A stretch of 64,000 nucleotides of DNA from Bacillus sp. BA3. Its GTDB lineage: Bacteria > Bacillota > Bacilli > Bacillales > DSM-1321. Position 1 is the first letter of the stretch. Each line of letters begins with the position of its first letter. Shown one piece after another: positions 10,548 to 20,255 of this stretch. The notes under the pieces are model-generated. The model had not been told where the DNA came from and ran no database searches. It saw only the letters and a list, made by a program, of their open reading frames with translations. The stretch covers positions 362,303-426,302 of the forward strand of contig PIZR01000001.1 in assembly GCA_002835675.1 (NCBI GenBank), written 5' to 3'. Both the position numbers and the translations under genes were made by a program.

Positions 10548-10644
10548 ATGTCTACATTGAAAATGTCCCGAAGAAAATCCCCCCTACCCGAATTTTATCA
10601 CCTACCAGCTTATACCAATTCCCTTTATAGTGAAAGTATCAGAA

Positions 10645-10680
10645 AAGAAAGCGCTTCCTTTATGAAGAAAACGCTTTCTT
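10645..10680. promoter_or_regulatory. Inverted repeat made of two cre-like half elements
   Basis: AAGAAAGCG (10645-10653) and CGCTTTCTT (10672-10680) are exact inverted repeats. AGAAAACGCTTTCT (10666-10679) also has the cre core GAAANCGNTNTC. It lies 33 bases before the epimerase gene. It may be a CcpA site, a binding site for the YesN-like regulator, or both. Confidence 0.45.
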
Positions 10681-10712
10681 GATAAAAGACGAAATGGAGC
10701 GGGAGTGTTTAT

Positions 10713-11402
10713 ATGACCTTAATTGGACCCTCACTTATGTGTGCAGATATGGGGAATTTACAAGAATCAGTAATGAGATTAGACCGTGCAGGTGTTGATT
10801 TCTTTCATCTAGATATAATGGATGGATCGTTTGTTCCTAATTTTACAATGGGCCCGGATCTAATTAAACGCATTAGGCAATTCTCGGATAAACCATTTGA
10901 TGTTCACTTAATGGTTGAAAGACCGGAAGACCATTTAGATCTTTTCATTCAGTCGGGGGCAGATATGATTTCCATTCATGCAGAGGCAACTGCCCATTTA
11001 CAGAGATCACTACAAAAGCTGAAGAATGATGGGATTAAGGCAGGGGTAGCCTTAAATCCATCAACCCCCATCACACAGCTTGAACATGTATTGGATGTAG
11101 TCGATTATGTAACGGTGATGACGGTGAATCCTGGTTTTGCCGGGCAGTCCTTTGTACCGCTTATGTATAAGAAAATAAAAAAGATAAAAGAATTAATTCA
11201 ATCGGAAGGCTACCAAATTGATATTCAGGTAGATGGAAACATTGGGTTCGAAACCATTCCGGGTGTATTGAAAAATGGAGCCGACATGTTGGTTTGCGGG
11301 ACGTCCTGTTTATTTAAAAACGATGTATTACTGGAAGATGCCGTTGGCCAACTCCGGGCATTCTTAGAGCAAATGAAAATGAAAAACGAGGGTTGTGCAT
11401 GA
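10713..11402 (+). CDS. Ribulose-phosphate 3-epimerase family protein (AlsE-like)
   Basis: This 229-residue TIM-barrel protein belongs to the ribulose-phosphate 3-epimerase family. It has the opening PSLMCADMGNL, the metal-site segments FFHLDIMDGSFVPN and DVHLMVERP, then VMTVNPGFAGQSFVP and a late DGN segment. The PSLMC opening and VMTVNPGFAGQ segment resemble D-allulose-6-phosphate 3-epimerase (AlsE) at least as much as the pentose-phosphate enzyme. It is the first gene of the transport operon, and its stop overlaps the next kinase start (ATGA), implying coupled translation. The paired kinase suggests that a ketose is phosphorylated and then epimerised. The family is firm; the substrate is not settled. 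Confidence 0.8.
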   Translation: MTLIGPSLMCADMGNLQESVMRLDRAGVDFFHLDIMDGSFVPNFTMGPDLIKRIRQFSDKPFDVHLMVERPEDHLDLFIQSGADMISIHAEATAHLQRSLQKLKNDGIKAGVALNPSTPITQLEHVLDVVDYVTVMTVNPGFAGQSFVPLMYKKIKKIKELIQSEGYQIDIQVDGNIGFETIPGVLKNGADMLVCGTSCLFKNDVLLEDAVGQLRAFLEQMKMKNEGCA

Positions 11403-12370
11403 AAGGGGTTGTAGTGGTAGGGAGTATTAATATGGATATTGTCGCAGTCACTAATCAGTATCCAGCGCATGGGGAAACGATTTTCGGAGAAAATATGAAA
11501 CTATTAAGTGGTGGAAAAGGCGCAAATCAAGCAACGACGTGCGCTAAACTTGGAAAACCAGTAAAACTGATCGGTGCGGTTGGCGACGACGCATTTGGGC
11601 ATGAAATAGAACGTTCTCTTCTTCAAAATAACGTGAACATATCCTCCTTGAAACATGTTGCAGAACATCCAACTGGATGCGCAGTCATTACAGTAGATGC
11701 TACAGCAGAAAACACCATGCTTGTCATTAAAGGGGCCAATGAACATTTGACAAGAAGTGATATTGACATTTGTTTTTCTACCATCAGTGATGACTATGCT
11801 GTTTTACTTGTACAGATGGAAATTCCTAATGAGGCTGTTCTACAAGCCATGAAAAGGGCTAAAGAAAAAAATATGTTTATTATCCTGGACCCTGCTCCGG
11901 CAGAAGGGGTAACGACTGAAGCACTGACGTATGCCAATTTGATTACGCCGAATTGGCAGGAAACAAAAGTGTTGACTGGGATCGACGTCAACTCGAAGGA
12001 AAGTGCATGCAAAGCGGGTGTTTTCTTTGAGAATCATTTTGGCGTGGAGAATAGCATTATTAAGTTGGGCCATAAAGGAGCATTGGTTTATCAAAACGGT
12101 GAAACAAACTTTATCGAGCCCATTGCTGTAAAAGCTGTTGATACAGTGGGGGCAGGAGACTCGTTCGCAGGCGCCCTTGCTTGTGCCATTGCAGATGGGG
12201 AGACGATCGAATCAGCAGCCGAGTTTGCTTCAATTGTAGCGGCGATGAAGGTAACGAAAATGGGGGCCCAAGATGGTGTGCCGAGGCTAGCAGAAGTGGA
12301 ACATTTTTGTGAAACCAATAACATTAATTATTATGGTAAAAAACAAAAGTTGAATCAAATTTATGACTGA
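11399..12370 (+). CDS. PfkB/ribokinase-family sugar kinase
   Basis: This is a ribokinase-family enzyme of 323 residues. It has the early GSINMDIV strand, the GGKGANQA sugar-binding signature and the catalytic DTVGAGDSFAGAL motif near the C-terminus. The ATG at 11399 overlaps the preceding stop as ATGA; an in-frame TTG at 11393 is less likely. Ribokinases phosphorylate the terminal hydroxyl of pentoses or ketohexoses. With the adjacent epimerase it could form a two-step route such as ribose/ribulose or allulose to a central phosphate sugar (inference). No ribose-specific gene such as rbsD accompanies it. Confidence 0.85.
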   Translation: MKGVVVVGSINMDIVAVTNQYPAHGETIFGENMKLLSGGKGANQATTCAKLGKPVKLIGAVGDDAFGHEIERSLLQNNVNISSLKHVAEHPTGCAVITVDATAENTMLVIKGANEHLTRSDIDICFSTISDDYAVLLVQMEIPNEAVLQAMKRAKEKNMFIILDPAPAEGVTTEALTYANLITPNWQETKVLTGIDVNSKESACKAGVFFENHFGVENSIIKLGHKGALVYQNGETNFIEPIAVKAVDTVGAGDSFAGALACAIADGETIESAAEFASIVAAMKVTKMGAQDGVPRLAEVEHFCETNNINYYGKKQKLNQIYD

Positions 12371-12393
12371 TTAAGGTTGGAAAGGAGAGAAAC

Positions 12394-13941
12394 ATGTCTG
12401 ATTTCTTATTGCAAATGACGAATGTCAGTAAAACCTTCCCAGGTGTAAAAGCACTGGATAGCGTTCAGCTTGAAGTGAAAAAAGGAGAAGTTCATGCGTT
12501 AATAGGTGAGAATGGTGCCGGGAAATCAACGCTCATTAAAATATTAGCTGGCATTTATCGACCGGACCCAGGCGCCAAGTTTTACTTTGAAGGAAAAGAA
12601 GCCGAAATTCAAAAACCGATTGATGCTACGCTAAAAGGCATTTCAATCATTTATCAGGATTTAAGTTTATTTTCAAACCTATCTGTAGCTGAAAATATCT
12701 ATATTGGCCGGGATAGTGACAAAAAACCATGGAAAAAGATTAGATGGAAGGAGATGGAGGATACAGCAAAACGGGCACTTAAAGAACTAGAATTTGAGAT
12801 TGATGTTCATACACCCGTTGAAAAATTAAGCATTGCTCAACAGCAGCTGATTGAAATCGCCAGAGCCCTCGCTTTTGATTCCAAGTTGATTGTAATGGAC
12901 GAACCGACTTCATCCCTATCCGCAGGGGAAGTTGAAAAGCTTTATAAAGTTATACAAAAATTAAAGGATCGCGGAATTTCCATAATCTTTGTCAGCCACA
13001 AGTTAAAAGAGTTATTTACTGTTTCCGATCGATTTACAATATTGCGAGATGGGAAATATGTAGGCACTTATGAAACTGAAGAACTTGATGAAGATAAATT
13101 AATCACACTAATGGTGGGACGTCAGATTTTATATAACAAGAATATGGTTAAAGGAAAAACAGGAAAAACTCTTTTGGAACTGAATGGTTTATCAAAAGAA
13201 GGTAACTTTAAAGATATTTCCTTTGAATTGAAAGCTGGAGAGGTCCTTGGGATTACAGGACTTGTCGGATCAGGAAGAACAGAGCTTGCACAGGCGATAT
13301 TCGGGGTCAACAGGCCCTACGATGGAAGTATGAAAATAAATGGGGTTTCTACTAAAATCAACTCTTCTGAACATGCTGTAAAGCAAGGGATTGCATATAT
13401 TCCAGAAAGCAGAAAAACGCAAGGACTCATCCTTCGCCAGTCCATAATCAATAATATTTCATTACCTGTTTTGAAACAATTGAGAAATAAATTCAAATTG
13501 ATTAAGCGAAAGGAAGAAGTTAAGCTGGCTGATCATTATATGAAAACGCTAGATGTTAGACCCGCTTTGCCTAAAAGGGCAGCTGGTGACCTGTCAGGCG
13601 GAAATCAACAGAAAGTCGTGATCGGCAAGTGGCTTTCTACTAAACCACAAATCCTAATTATTGATGAACCGACGAATGGGATTGATATTGGGGCGAAGTC
13701 AGAAATTCATAAGTTAATGAGGGAACTGGCAGCTGAAGGAATGGGCATTATTGTGATTTCTTCAGAGCTTCCAGAAGTACTTGCTGTCAGTGATCGGATT
13801 TTGGTCATGAGACATGGAAGAATAGCCGGAGAGCTTGGTATAGAAGAAGCGACACAGGAAAATATCATGAATTATGCTCTGCTTGGTTCTCAATCTCCTT
13901 CCAAAAAAGGGCTTCCGTTAAAAGAGGAGGTACGTGCATGA
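12394..13941 (+). CDS. Sugar ABC importer ATPase, two nucleotide-binding domains (RhaT/RbsA-like)
   Basis: This 515-residue protein has the duplicated ATPase layout of carbohydrate importers of the ribose/rhamnose/AI-2 class. The first half has Walker A GENGAGKST and signature LSIAQQQLIEIARAL with VMDEPTSSLS. The second half has a degenerate Walker A (GLVGSGRTELAQAIFG), signature LSGGNQQKVVIGKWL and IDEPTNGIDIG. A good site (AAAGGAGAGA) precedes the ATG. It is followed by two permeases and a binding protein, so it energises that importer. The weakened second Walker A is usual for the family. Confidence 0.92.
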   Translation: MSDFLLQMTNVSKTFPGVKALDSVQLEVKKGEVHALIGENGAGKSTLIKILAGIYRPDPGAKFYFEGKEAEIQKPIDATLKGISIIYQDLSLFSNLSVAENIYIGRDSDKKPWKKIRWKEMEDTAKRALKELEFEIDVHTPVEKLSIAQQQLIEIARALAFDSKLIVMDEPTSSLSAGEVEKLYKVIQKLKDRGISIIFVSHKLKELFTVSDRFTILRDGKYVGTYETEELDEDKLITLMVGRQILYNKNMVKGKTGKTLLELNGLSKEGNFKDISFELKAGEVLGITGLVGSGRTELAQAIFGVNRPYDGSMKINGVSTKINSSEHAVKQGIAYIPESRKTQGLILRQSIINNISLPVLKQLRNKFKLIKRKEEVKLADHYMKTLDVRPALPKRAAGDLSGGNQQKVVIGKWLSTKPQILIIDEPTNGIDIGAKSEIHKLMRELAAEGMGIIVISSELPEVLAVSDRILVMRHGRIAGELGIEEATQENIMNYALLGSQSPSKKGLPLKEEVRA

Positions 13942-14921
13942 ACGCCATTTTGAAGTCGAAGGAAATCAGCATCGCAATGATTGTTTTGCTTCTATGTATT
14001 ACATTGACATTCTTAAGCCCGTATTTTTTAACTGTAGACAATTTGCTGGATGTACTAAAAGGGAATGCTGTACTTGGAATTCTCGCGGTGGGTATGACAC
14101 TTGTAATCATCACTGGCGGGATTGACGTATCGGTGGCCGCTGTTACAAGCGCTGTCTGTGTCATCGTTGGAAAAGTAATGATGCTCATGCCTGACCATCC
14201 CATCTCTATACTATTACTCTTTTTGATTGGGCCATTTCTTGGGGTTTGTTTAGGTGCACTGAATGGACTGCTTGTTGCAAAGGTTCAAATTCCAGCCATT
14301 GTCGTGACACTTGGAATGATGAGTATCATTAATGGGCTCGTGTTGTACATTACGAATGGACAGTATTTGAACAGCAGCAGTTTTCCAACCGTATTCATCA
14401 AGTTTGCCAGTTTTGAGATGTTTGGTATATCTATCATCATTCTAATTTTTATCGCCGTAGCACTGTTTACTTGGTATATTTTGAAATACACATTAATCGG
14501 TCGCGAAGTATTGGCGATTGGCGGTAATAAAGATTCAGCCATTCGGGTTGGGATAAATTTTGACAAAGTTCAAATATTTGTTTTCTCCTATATGGGGTTT
14601 CTTGCAGGAATAGCAGCCATTGCTCAAACAGCATATACAAAGGCTGTGGATCCTAATGGAATGCTTGGTCTGGAGCTGATGGTCATAGCAGCCGTTGTTT
14701 TGGGCGGTGCGAACATCATGGGGGGGCGCGGTACCATTTTGGGAACGGTTTTGGGCGTTCTTCTGCTAGGCATTGTACAAAATGGACTTATCTTGGCAAA
14801 AATTGATACCTTCTGGCAAAAAGTATTCACTGGATTGATTATATTACTGGCTGTGTCATACGACCACATTCAATATAAGCGCTCAAAAGATAAGTTAGCG
14901 AAAATTGAAGTGGAAGCGTAA
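13938..14921 (+). CDS. Sugar ABC importer permease (RhaP-like)
   Basis: This 327-residue protein has about nine hydrophobic membrane segments and the family features GMTLVIITGGIDVSVAA near residue 53, VTLGMMSIINGL and AAVVLGGANIMGGRGT. It overlaps the ATPase gene by 4 bases and is 15 bases from the second permease. With that partner it forms the membrane channel of a ribose/rhamnose-class importer. Confidence 0.9.
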   Translation: MNAILKSKEISIAMIVLLLCITLTFLSPYFLTVDNLLDVLKGNAVLGILAVGMTLVIITGGIDVSVAAVTSAVCVIVGKVMMLMPDHPISILLLFLIGPFLGVCLGALNGLLVAKVQIPAIVVTLGMMSIINGLVLYITNGQYLNSSSFPTVFIKFASFEMFGISIIILIFIAVALFTWYILKYTLIGREVLAIGGNKDSAIRVGINFDKVQIFVFSYMGFLAGIAAIAQTAYTKAVDPNGMLGLELMVIAAVVLGGANIMGGRGTILGTVLGVLLLGIVQNGLILAKIDTFWQKVFTGLIILLAVSYDHIQYKRSKDKLAKIEVEA

Positions 14922-14936
14922 GAAAGAGGTGAAAAA

Positions 14937-15911
14937 ATGAAACGGCTTTCAATATCAAAAGAAAATACTTTAGGTGTAATTACAGCAGGCTTGTTTGTGT
15001 TAATGAGTTTTTCAATACCTGGATTCTTTTCTTCAAATAATTTAACCAATATGATGTTCCAGCTCCCGGAGTTTGGTTTAATCGCATTAGCAATGATGGT
15101 GGTGATTGTAACTGGAGGGATTGACCTATCGATTACGTATACAGCTGCCTTGTCTGGCGTGACAATCGCACTTATGGCAAGCAGCGGATACCCAATGCTA
15201 GGCGCAATCTTGATCGGTGTTTTAGTCGGGCTGAGCTGCGGATTGATTAACGGCGTACTCATCTCAAAAATCGGTGTTTCGCCAATACTGGTAACACTCG
15301 GAACGATGGTGCTTTTTGAAGGTTTGATCTTAAGCATTACGAAAGGAAATTCAATTTCAGGATTCAGTGAGGGTTATAGCTTAATTGGAAACGGCTACTA
15401 TATGGGGATCGTTCCTCTTTCCATCATTATTTTTGTACTATTTGCAATAATAACAGCTATATTGCTGTCAAAAACCAAATGGGGCAGAAGTGTTTATATG
15501 GTGGGTAGCAATCCGATCGCCACATTATTTTCAGGTGTAAATAATAGCAAGGTATTAATGAGGGTTTACTTATATGCGGCACTTCTTGCCACAATTGCTT
15601 CCATTATTATGACATCCCGTTATAATACTGCAAAAGTGGATCTGGGATCTTCTTATTTATTACAAAGTGTAGCGGCAGCCGTGCTTGGCGGAACTGAAAT
15701 TCAAGGTGGTTATGGCAAAGTTATCGGCACTGTTTACGCAGTGGTCATTTTCCAAATGTTATCAAGTGGATTGAACTTAATGGGTGTACCACGATCGATC
15801 GTAACTGTAATGATGGGGGTTATTTTAATCACGGTATTGGTCATAAACTTCGTGAAAACGAAATTAGACGAAAAAAGTCAAAAGAAGTTACCTTCAAACT
15901 CTGTAGCGTAA
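14937..15911 (+). CDS. Sugar ABC importer permease (RhaQ-like)
   Basis: This 324-residue membrane protein is the second permease of the importer. It shows VVIVTGGIDLSITY near residue 58, PILVTLGTMVLFEGL and AAVLGGTEIQGGYGK, all typical of this permease family. A GAAAGAGGTG ribosome site precedes the ATG. Two different permeases plus a double ATPase and a LsrB/RhaS-like binding protein match the four-part rhamnose importer known from rhizobia (family knowledge). Confidence 0.9.
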   Translation: MKRLSISKENTLGVITAGLFVLMSFSIPGFFSSNNLTNMMFQLPEFGLIALAMMVVIVTGGIDLSITYTAALSGVTIALMASSGYPMLGAILIGVLVGLSCGLINGVLISKIGVSPILVTLGTMVLFEGLILSITKGNSISGFSEGYSLIGNGYYMGIVPLSIIIFVLFAIITAILLSKTKWGRSVYMVGSNPIATLFSGVNNSKVLMRVYLYAALLATIASIIMTSRYNTAKVDLGSSYLLQSVAAAVLGGTEIQGGYGKVIGTVYAVVIFQMLSSGLNLMGVPRSIVTVMMGVILITVLVINFVKTKLDEKSQKKLPSNSVA

Positions 15912-15979
15912 TTTACATGACCATGTAATCTCTGAAAATACTTTAGTGAAAAATCAGAAAAATTGTAAGGGGGATCATT

Positions 15980-17017
15980 ATGAAGAAAATGACGGGGATA
16001 TTGGCAACAGCTATTTTAGCTGGGGGACTGTTAGCAGGCTGTGTATCACAAGAAGGAGCATCGGGGAACAGTGAAAAAGAAACAAGTGGCGGAGGTGGTA
16101 ATGAGAAGTTGAAAATTGCCGTAGTTCCAAAATTAATGGGGATACCATATTTCAATGCTTCTGAAAAAGGAGCGATTCAAGCAGGTAAAGATCTTGGTGT
16201 GGAAACCATTTACACAGGACCTACGGAACCGGATGCTGCACAGCAAGTAAAAGTCATTGAAGACTTAATTAGTCAAGATGTGGATGTAATCGCAGTAGCA
16301 CCAAATGACGCTGCATCACTCTCACCAGTCCTTCAAAAGGCGAAGGATGAAGGAATAATTGTAATGGATTGGGATACACCAGCTGATCAATCCCTTGTAG
16401 AATTATCCGTCCACCAAATAGACGATGAAGCATACGGTCGCCATATCGCTAAATCCCTCGTAAAACAAATGGGTGTTGAAAAAGGGCAAATCGCTATATT
16501 AACTGGAGGGCTTTCAGCTGCAAACTTAAACACCTGGATAGATGCAGCAAAAAAAGAACTGGAAGAGAATTATCCAGGTATTGAATTAGTATCGGATAAA
16601 ATCGCGACAGATGAAAAACAACAGGTGGCATACCAAAAAACACTGGATTTAATAAAATCAAATCCTGAATTAAAAGGAATCATGGCTTTTTCTACTCCGG
16701 CACCTCTTGGGGCAGCCCAAGCTGTTCAGGAAAAAGGATTGCAAGATGATATAACAGTTGTTGGAACTGCTCTACCGAAAGACTCTTCACCATATTTAAA
16801 TGATGGATCTCTAGATGTAGCCATTCTTTGGGAGCCAGACAAACTAGGTTATTTAACAGTTGCCCTCGCCAAACGTCTAGCTGAAGGGGAGAAACCAGAA
16901 GATGGTTTGAAAGTTGAAAATGTAGGTGAAATTGACGTGTGGGAGGATGGAAAAACAATCATCATGGGACCACCGACAGATTTTACGAAAGACAATGCAG
17001 CTGATTTTAATTTTTAA
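15980..17017 (+). CDS. Sugar-binding lipoprotein of the ABC importer (RhaS-like)
   Basis: This 345-residue lipoprotein has a signal peptide with lipobox LLAGC near residue 20, a glycine/serine linker, and the type 1 binding fold (IAVVPKLMGIPYFNAS, GKDLGVETIYTGP, DWDTPADQSLV). It captures sugar outside the membrane for the importer encoded just upstream. Its closest relative in the window is the sensor lipoprotein at 6043-7080, so one gene was probably duplicated for sensing. A strong AAGGGGG site precedes the ATG and a strong terminator follows. By context the substrate is L-rhamnose or a related deoxy or ketose sugar. Confidence 0.88.
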   Translation: MKKMTGILATAILAGGLLAGCVSQEGASGNSEKETSGGGGNEKLKIAVVPKLMGIPYFNASEKGAIQAGKDLGVETIYTGPTEPDAAQQVKVIEDLISQDVDVIAVAPNDAASLSPVLQKAKDEGIIVMDWDTPADQSLVELSVHQIDDEAYGRHIAKSLVKQMGVEKGQIAILTGGLSAANLNTWIDAAKKELEENYPGIELVSDKIATDEKQQVAYQKTLDLIKSNPELKGIMAFSTPAPLGAAQAVQEKGLQDDITVVGTALPKDSSPYLNDGSLDVAILWEPDKLGYLTVALAKRLAEGEKPEDGLKVENVGEIDVWEDGKTIIMGPPTDFTKDNAADFNF

Positions 17018-17031
17018 GGTTAGATAGACCT

Positions 17032-17070
17032 AAAAGTCCCCTCTCAACTATCTAGAGGGGACTTTTTATT
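17032..17070 (+). terminator. Strong terminator after the importer
   Basis: AAAAGTCCCCTCT (17032-17044) pairs perfectly with AGAGGGGACTTTT and runs into T residues. Partial read-through into the kinase genes is possible. Confidence 0.9.
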
Positions 17071-17112
17071 AAATATCATTGCGTGACTTGCATGTTAGGA
17101 GATGATGAAGGG

Positions 17113-18777
17113 ATGAATGAGAGATATACAATCGGAATTGATTTTGGCACTGAATCAGGAAGAGTGCTGCTAGTAGATATAGAGAACGGAAATGAAATGG
17201 CTACACATGTTACACCTTATCGTCATGGAGTATTGTCCAATAGGCTTCCAGACGGATGTAAACTTGAAAAAGATTGGGCTCTCCAGCATCCAGGTGATTA
17301 TTTGGACGTTTTATACACTTCTGTTCCTGAAGTGATTCGGTTAAGCGGAGTAGATGCGAATGATGTGATAGGCATTGGAATCGATTTTACCTCATGTACC
17401 ATTTTGCCTGTTGATAAGAAAGGAAATCCCCTTTGTTTTGATGAGAAGTGGAAAAGGGACCCTCACAGTTGGGTCAAATTATGGAAGCATCATGCCGCAC
17501 AAAAAGAAGCGGATGATATTACACGCATTGCACAGGCAACGAATCAACCATTCCTGCAACGATATGGCGGGAAAATTTCTTCTGAATGGATGTTCCCTAA
17601 GATTTTACAAGTGTTACGTGAATCACCTGATATCTATGAAGAAACGGATCTATTTATGGAAGCCGGAGATTGGATTACCTTCCGTCTGACGAATGAGCTG
17701 GTACGCAGCAGTAATATGAGCGGTTATAAAGCATTTTGGGATAAAAAAGATGGATATCCGGACCCTGATTTTTTAGCGGCTATTGATGAACGTCTTCTGG
17801 ATATACTGGATACAAAAATGCGTGGTGAAGTATTACCCATCGCTGGACGGTCGGGTGGTTTAACAGAAGGGATGGCTAAGAAGATGGGGTTGAAATCTGG
17901 TACGGCTGTTTCTGTATCCATAATCGATGCCCATGCAGGTGTTCCAGCTGTAGGAGCTGTCCATCCAGGCCAATTTGTGATGACGATGGGAACCTCTACT
18001 TGCCACATGTTAATTTCTGAGAAAAAACAAACAGTAGAAGGTATTTGTGGAGTAGTGGAGGATGGAATAATTCCCGGATCATTCAGTTATGAAACGGGAC
18101 AGGTGGCTGTTGGAGATTCGTTTGCATGGTATATTGAGCAAACTGCTCCTGAGTATGTAAAGAAAGAAGCTGAGCAAGAAGGTGTCAATCTACATAGCTT
18201 ACTGGAAAAAAAGGCTTCTTGCTTAAGGCCTGGTCAATCTGGGATAGTGGCGTTAGATTGGTGGAATGGCAACCGAACAGTCCTTGTAGATGCGAACTTG
18301 TCAGGTGTGATAGCAGGGATTACTCTTTCCACGAAGCCGGAAGAAATATACCGTGCACTTTTAGAATCAACAGCCTTTGGAACAAGGAAAATCCTTGAAA
18401 CCTTTGAGAATGAGGGTATAGAGATAAACGATTTGTTTGCCTGTGGCGGATTACCTCAAAAAAATAAACTGTTAATGCAGATATATGCCGATATTTTAAA
18501 TCGTGAAATTAAAATCGCGGATGGGGAACAAGTTGTTGCATTAGGAGCAGCCATATACGCTGCCACGGCTGCCGGCCGTATAAATGGTGGGTATGATTCC
18601 TTAGAGGAGGCATCCTCTAAGATGGCAAAAGTAAAAGAAGATACTTTTATACCGGTTAAAGAAAATGTAAGTATTTATCAACAACTGTATGCTTATTATT
18701 TAGAACTGCATGACTTCTTTGGCCGCGATCATATTTCCATAATGCATGGTTTAAAGAAATTGAGGAGTGTGGACTAA
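17113..18777 (+). CDS. AraB-like ribulokinase (FGGY kinase)
   Basis: This enzyme of 554 residues has the AraB-type start [18 protein letters not shown], a [13 protein letters not shown] segment, the [10 protein letters not shown] and TMGTSTCHM regions, and a C-terminal ATP-binding [10 protein letters not shown] followed by ALGAAIYAA. Ribulokinases phosphorylate L- or D-ribulose and some other ketoses. I chose the ATG at 17113 because the family motif begins directly after it and AGGAG lies at 17097-17101; an in-frame GTG at 17083 is less likely. The stop overlaps the start of rhaB by one base. No araA or araD accompanies it, so its role beside rhamnose genes is open. Confidence 0.83.
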   Translation: MNERYTIGIDFGTESGRVLLVDIENGNEMATHVTPYRHGVLSNRLPDGCKLEKDWALQHPGDYLDVLYTSVPEVIRLSGVDANDVIGIGIDFTSCTILPVDKKGNPLCFDEKWKRDPHSWVKLWKHHAAQKEADDITRIAQATNQPFLQRYGGKISSEWMFPKILQVLRESPDIYEETDLFMEAGDWITFRLTNELVRSSNMSGYKAFWDKKDGYPDPDFLAAIDERLLDILDTKMRGEVLPIAGRSGGLTEGMAKKMGLKSGTAVSVSIIDAHAGVPAVGAVHPGQFVMTMGTSTCHMLISEKKQTVEGICGVVEDGIIPGSFSYETGQVAVGDSFAWYIEQTAPEYVKKEAEQEGVNLHSLLEKKASCLRPGQSGIVALDWWNGNRTVLVDANLSGVIAGITLSTKPEEIYRALLESTAFGTRKILETFENEGIEINDLFACGGLPQKNKLLMQIYADILNREIKIADGEQVVALGAAIYAATAAGRINGGYDSLEEASSKMAKVKEDTFIPVKENVSIYQQLYAYYLELHDFFGRDHISIMHGLKKLRSVD

Positions 18778-20240
18778 TGATACATATTGCGGTGGATATT
18801 GGTGCTTCAAGTGGCCGGCTGGTCTTAGGGAAAATGGAGAACGGGAAATTAGTAATTGAAGAAATCCATCGATTTGCGAATGGTTTCACCACCCAAAATG
18901 AAACCTGTTTTTGGGATATTGATCATTTATTGAATGAAATCTTAAAGGGGTTAGAATCAGCAAAAAAGCTTGGATACGACCACTGTACACTTGGAATTGA
19001 TACGTGGGGAACGGATTACGTATTGTTGGATGATAATGGACACAGAGTGCAAGAAGTTATCTCTTATCGTGATAAGCGCACCGAAAATACAATCGAAAAG
19101 GTCACAAGAACACTACCTAAAGAAATCATTTATCAAAAAACGGGGATTCAATTCTTATCATTTAACACGTTATACCAATTGTACGAAGAAGATATAAAGA
19201 ACCTGAAAGTCACTAGGAATGTCATGACTGTGCCAGATTATTTAGGTTACTGCCTAACGGGGAAAAAGGTCACAGAAGTTACAAGTGCTTCTTCGATGCA
19301 ATTATTGAATGTAAACACGAAGAAGTTTGATGAAGAGTTACTAAACCTGATTGCATTGTCAAAAGATCAATTCCCGCCTTTTGCTAATCCTGGAGAACGA
19401 TTAGGGAAACTGATGAAAGAACGTTTTTCTACTTTCGATCTTCCCAATACAGAAGTGATTATCGTTGCTTCACATGATACTGCTTCCGCCATAGTCGGTT
19501 CACCTGGTAATGGAGAGAAATGGGCCTATATTAGTAGCGGAACGTGGTCGTTGCTTGGGATTGAAAGCGATAAACCGATAGTGAATGAGTTAGCTCTTAA
19601 AAACAATTATACAAATGAATGGGGTGCATACGGAACCTACCGCTTTCTGAAAAATATCATTGGTATGTGGGTTATTCAAGAGGTCAGAAGACATTTAAAG
19701 GAAGACTATAACTTCGAGCAGTTTGTATATGAGGCAGAGAAAATAAAGGTGTGCAGGCAGTTCATCAACTTTAATGATAAACGATTTTTAAATCCAGAAA
19801 ATATGATTCAAGAAATTCAGCAGTATTGTCGGGAGACGAATCAGGAGATTCCACATACAGTGGGCGAATTAGCGAACTGTATATTTACAAATATGTCTAT
19901 TATTTATGCGATGTCCATTCGGCAAATAGAAGAGATAACCGGGAAAAGTATCGAGCAACTTCATATTGTCGGAGGAGGGGCGAAAAATGAATTCGTTAAT
20001 CAACTTACGGCAGACCTTAGCGGGAAAACCATATACGCTGGACCAACAGAGGCTACGGCGATTGGGAATATACTAGTACAAATGATTTCAGGCAATGAAA
20101 TAAGCGATTTACAAACGGCACGTCAGTTAATAGAACACTCGTTCCTTATAAAAAAATATGAGCCAAAAGAAAAAATTGAATCATCATCCCTGATTGAAAA
20201 ATTCAAACAAGCAATTTCCATGAAAGAAGAATGTAAATAA
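18777..20240 (+). CDS. rhaB: Rhamnulokinase
   Basis: This 487-residue FGGY-family kinase has the rhamnulokinase start IHIAVDIGASSGRLVLG, then GIDTWGTDYVLLD, a substrate-site SHDTASAI segment, the ISSGTWSLLG loop and a C-terminal HIVGGGAKNEF ATP site. It phosphorylates L-rhamnulose for the RhaEW aldolase. Its ATG overlaps the stop of the AraB-like gene, and the next gene starts 15 bases later, so translation is coupled. Confidence is high because the start region and the rest of the pathway agree. Confidence 0.92.
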   Translation: MIHIAVDIGASSGRLVLGKMENGKLVIEEIHRFANGFTTQNETCFWDIDHLLNEILKGLESAKKLGYDHCTLGIDTWGTDYVLLDDNGHRVQEVISYRDKRTENTIEKVTRTLPKEIIYQKTGIQFLSFNTLYQLYEEDIKNLKVTRNVMTVPDYLGYCLTGKKVTEVTSASSMQLLNVNTKKFDEELLNLIALSKDQFPPFANPGERLGKLMKERFSTFDLPNTEVIIVASHDTASAIVGSPGNGEKWAYISSGTWSLLGIESDKPIVNELALKNNYTNEWGAYGTYRFLKNIIGMWVIQEVRRHLKEDYNFEQFVYEAEKIKVCRQFINFNDKRFLNPENMIQEIQQYCRETNQEIPHTVGELANCIFTNMSIIYAMSIRQIEEITGKSIEQLHIVGGGAKNEFVNQLTADLSGKTIYAGPTEATAIGNILVQMISGNEISDLQTARQLIEHSFLIKKYEPKEKIESSSLIEKFKQAISMKEECK

Positions 20241-20255
20241 TAGGAGTGATAAAGT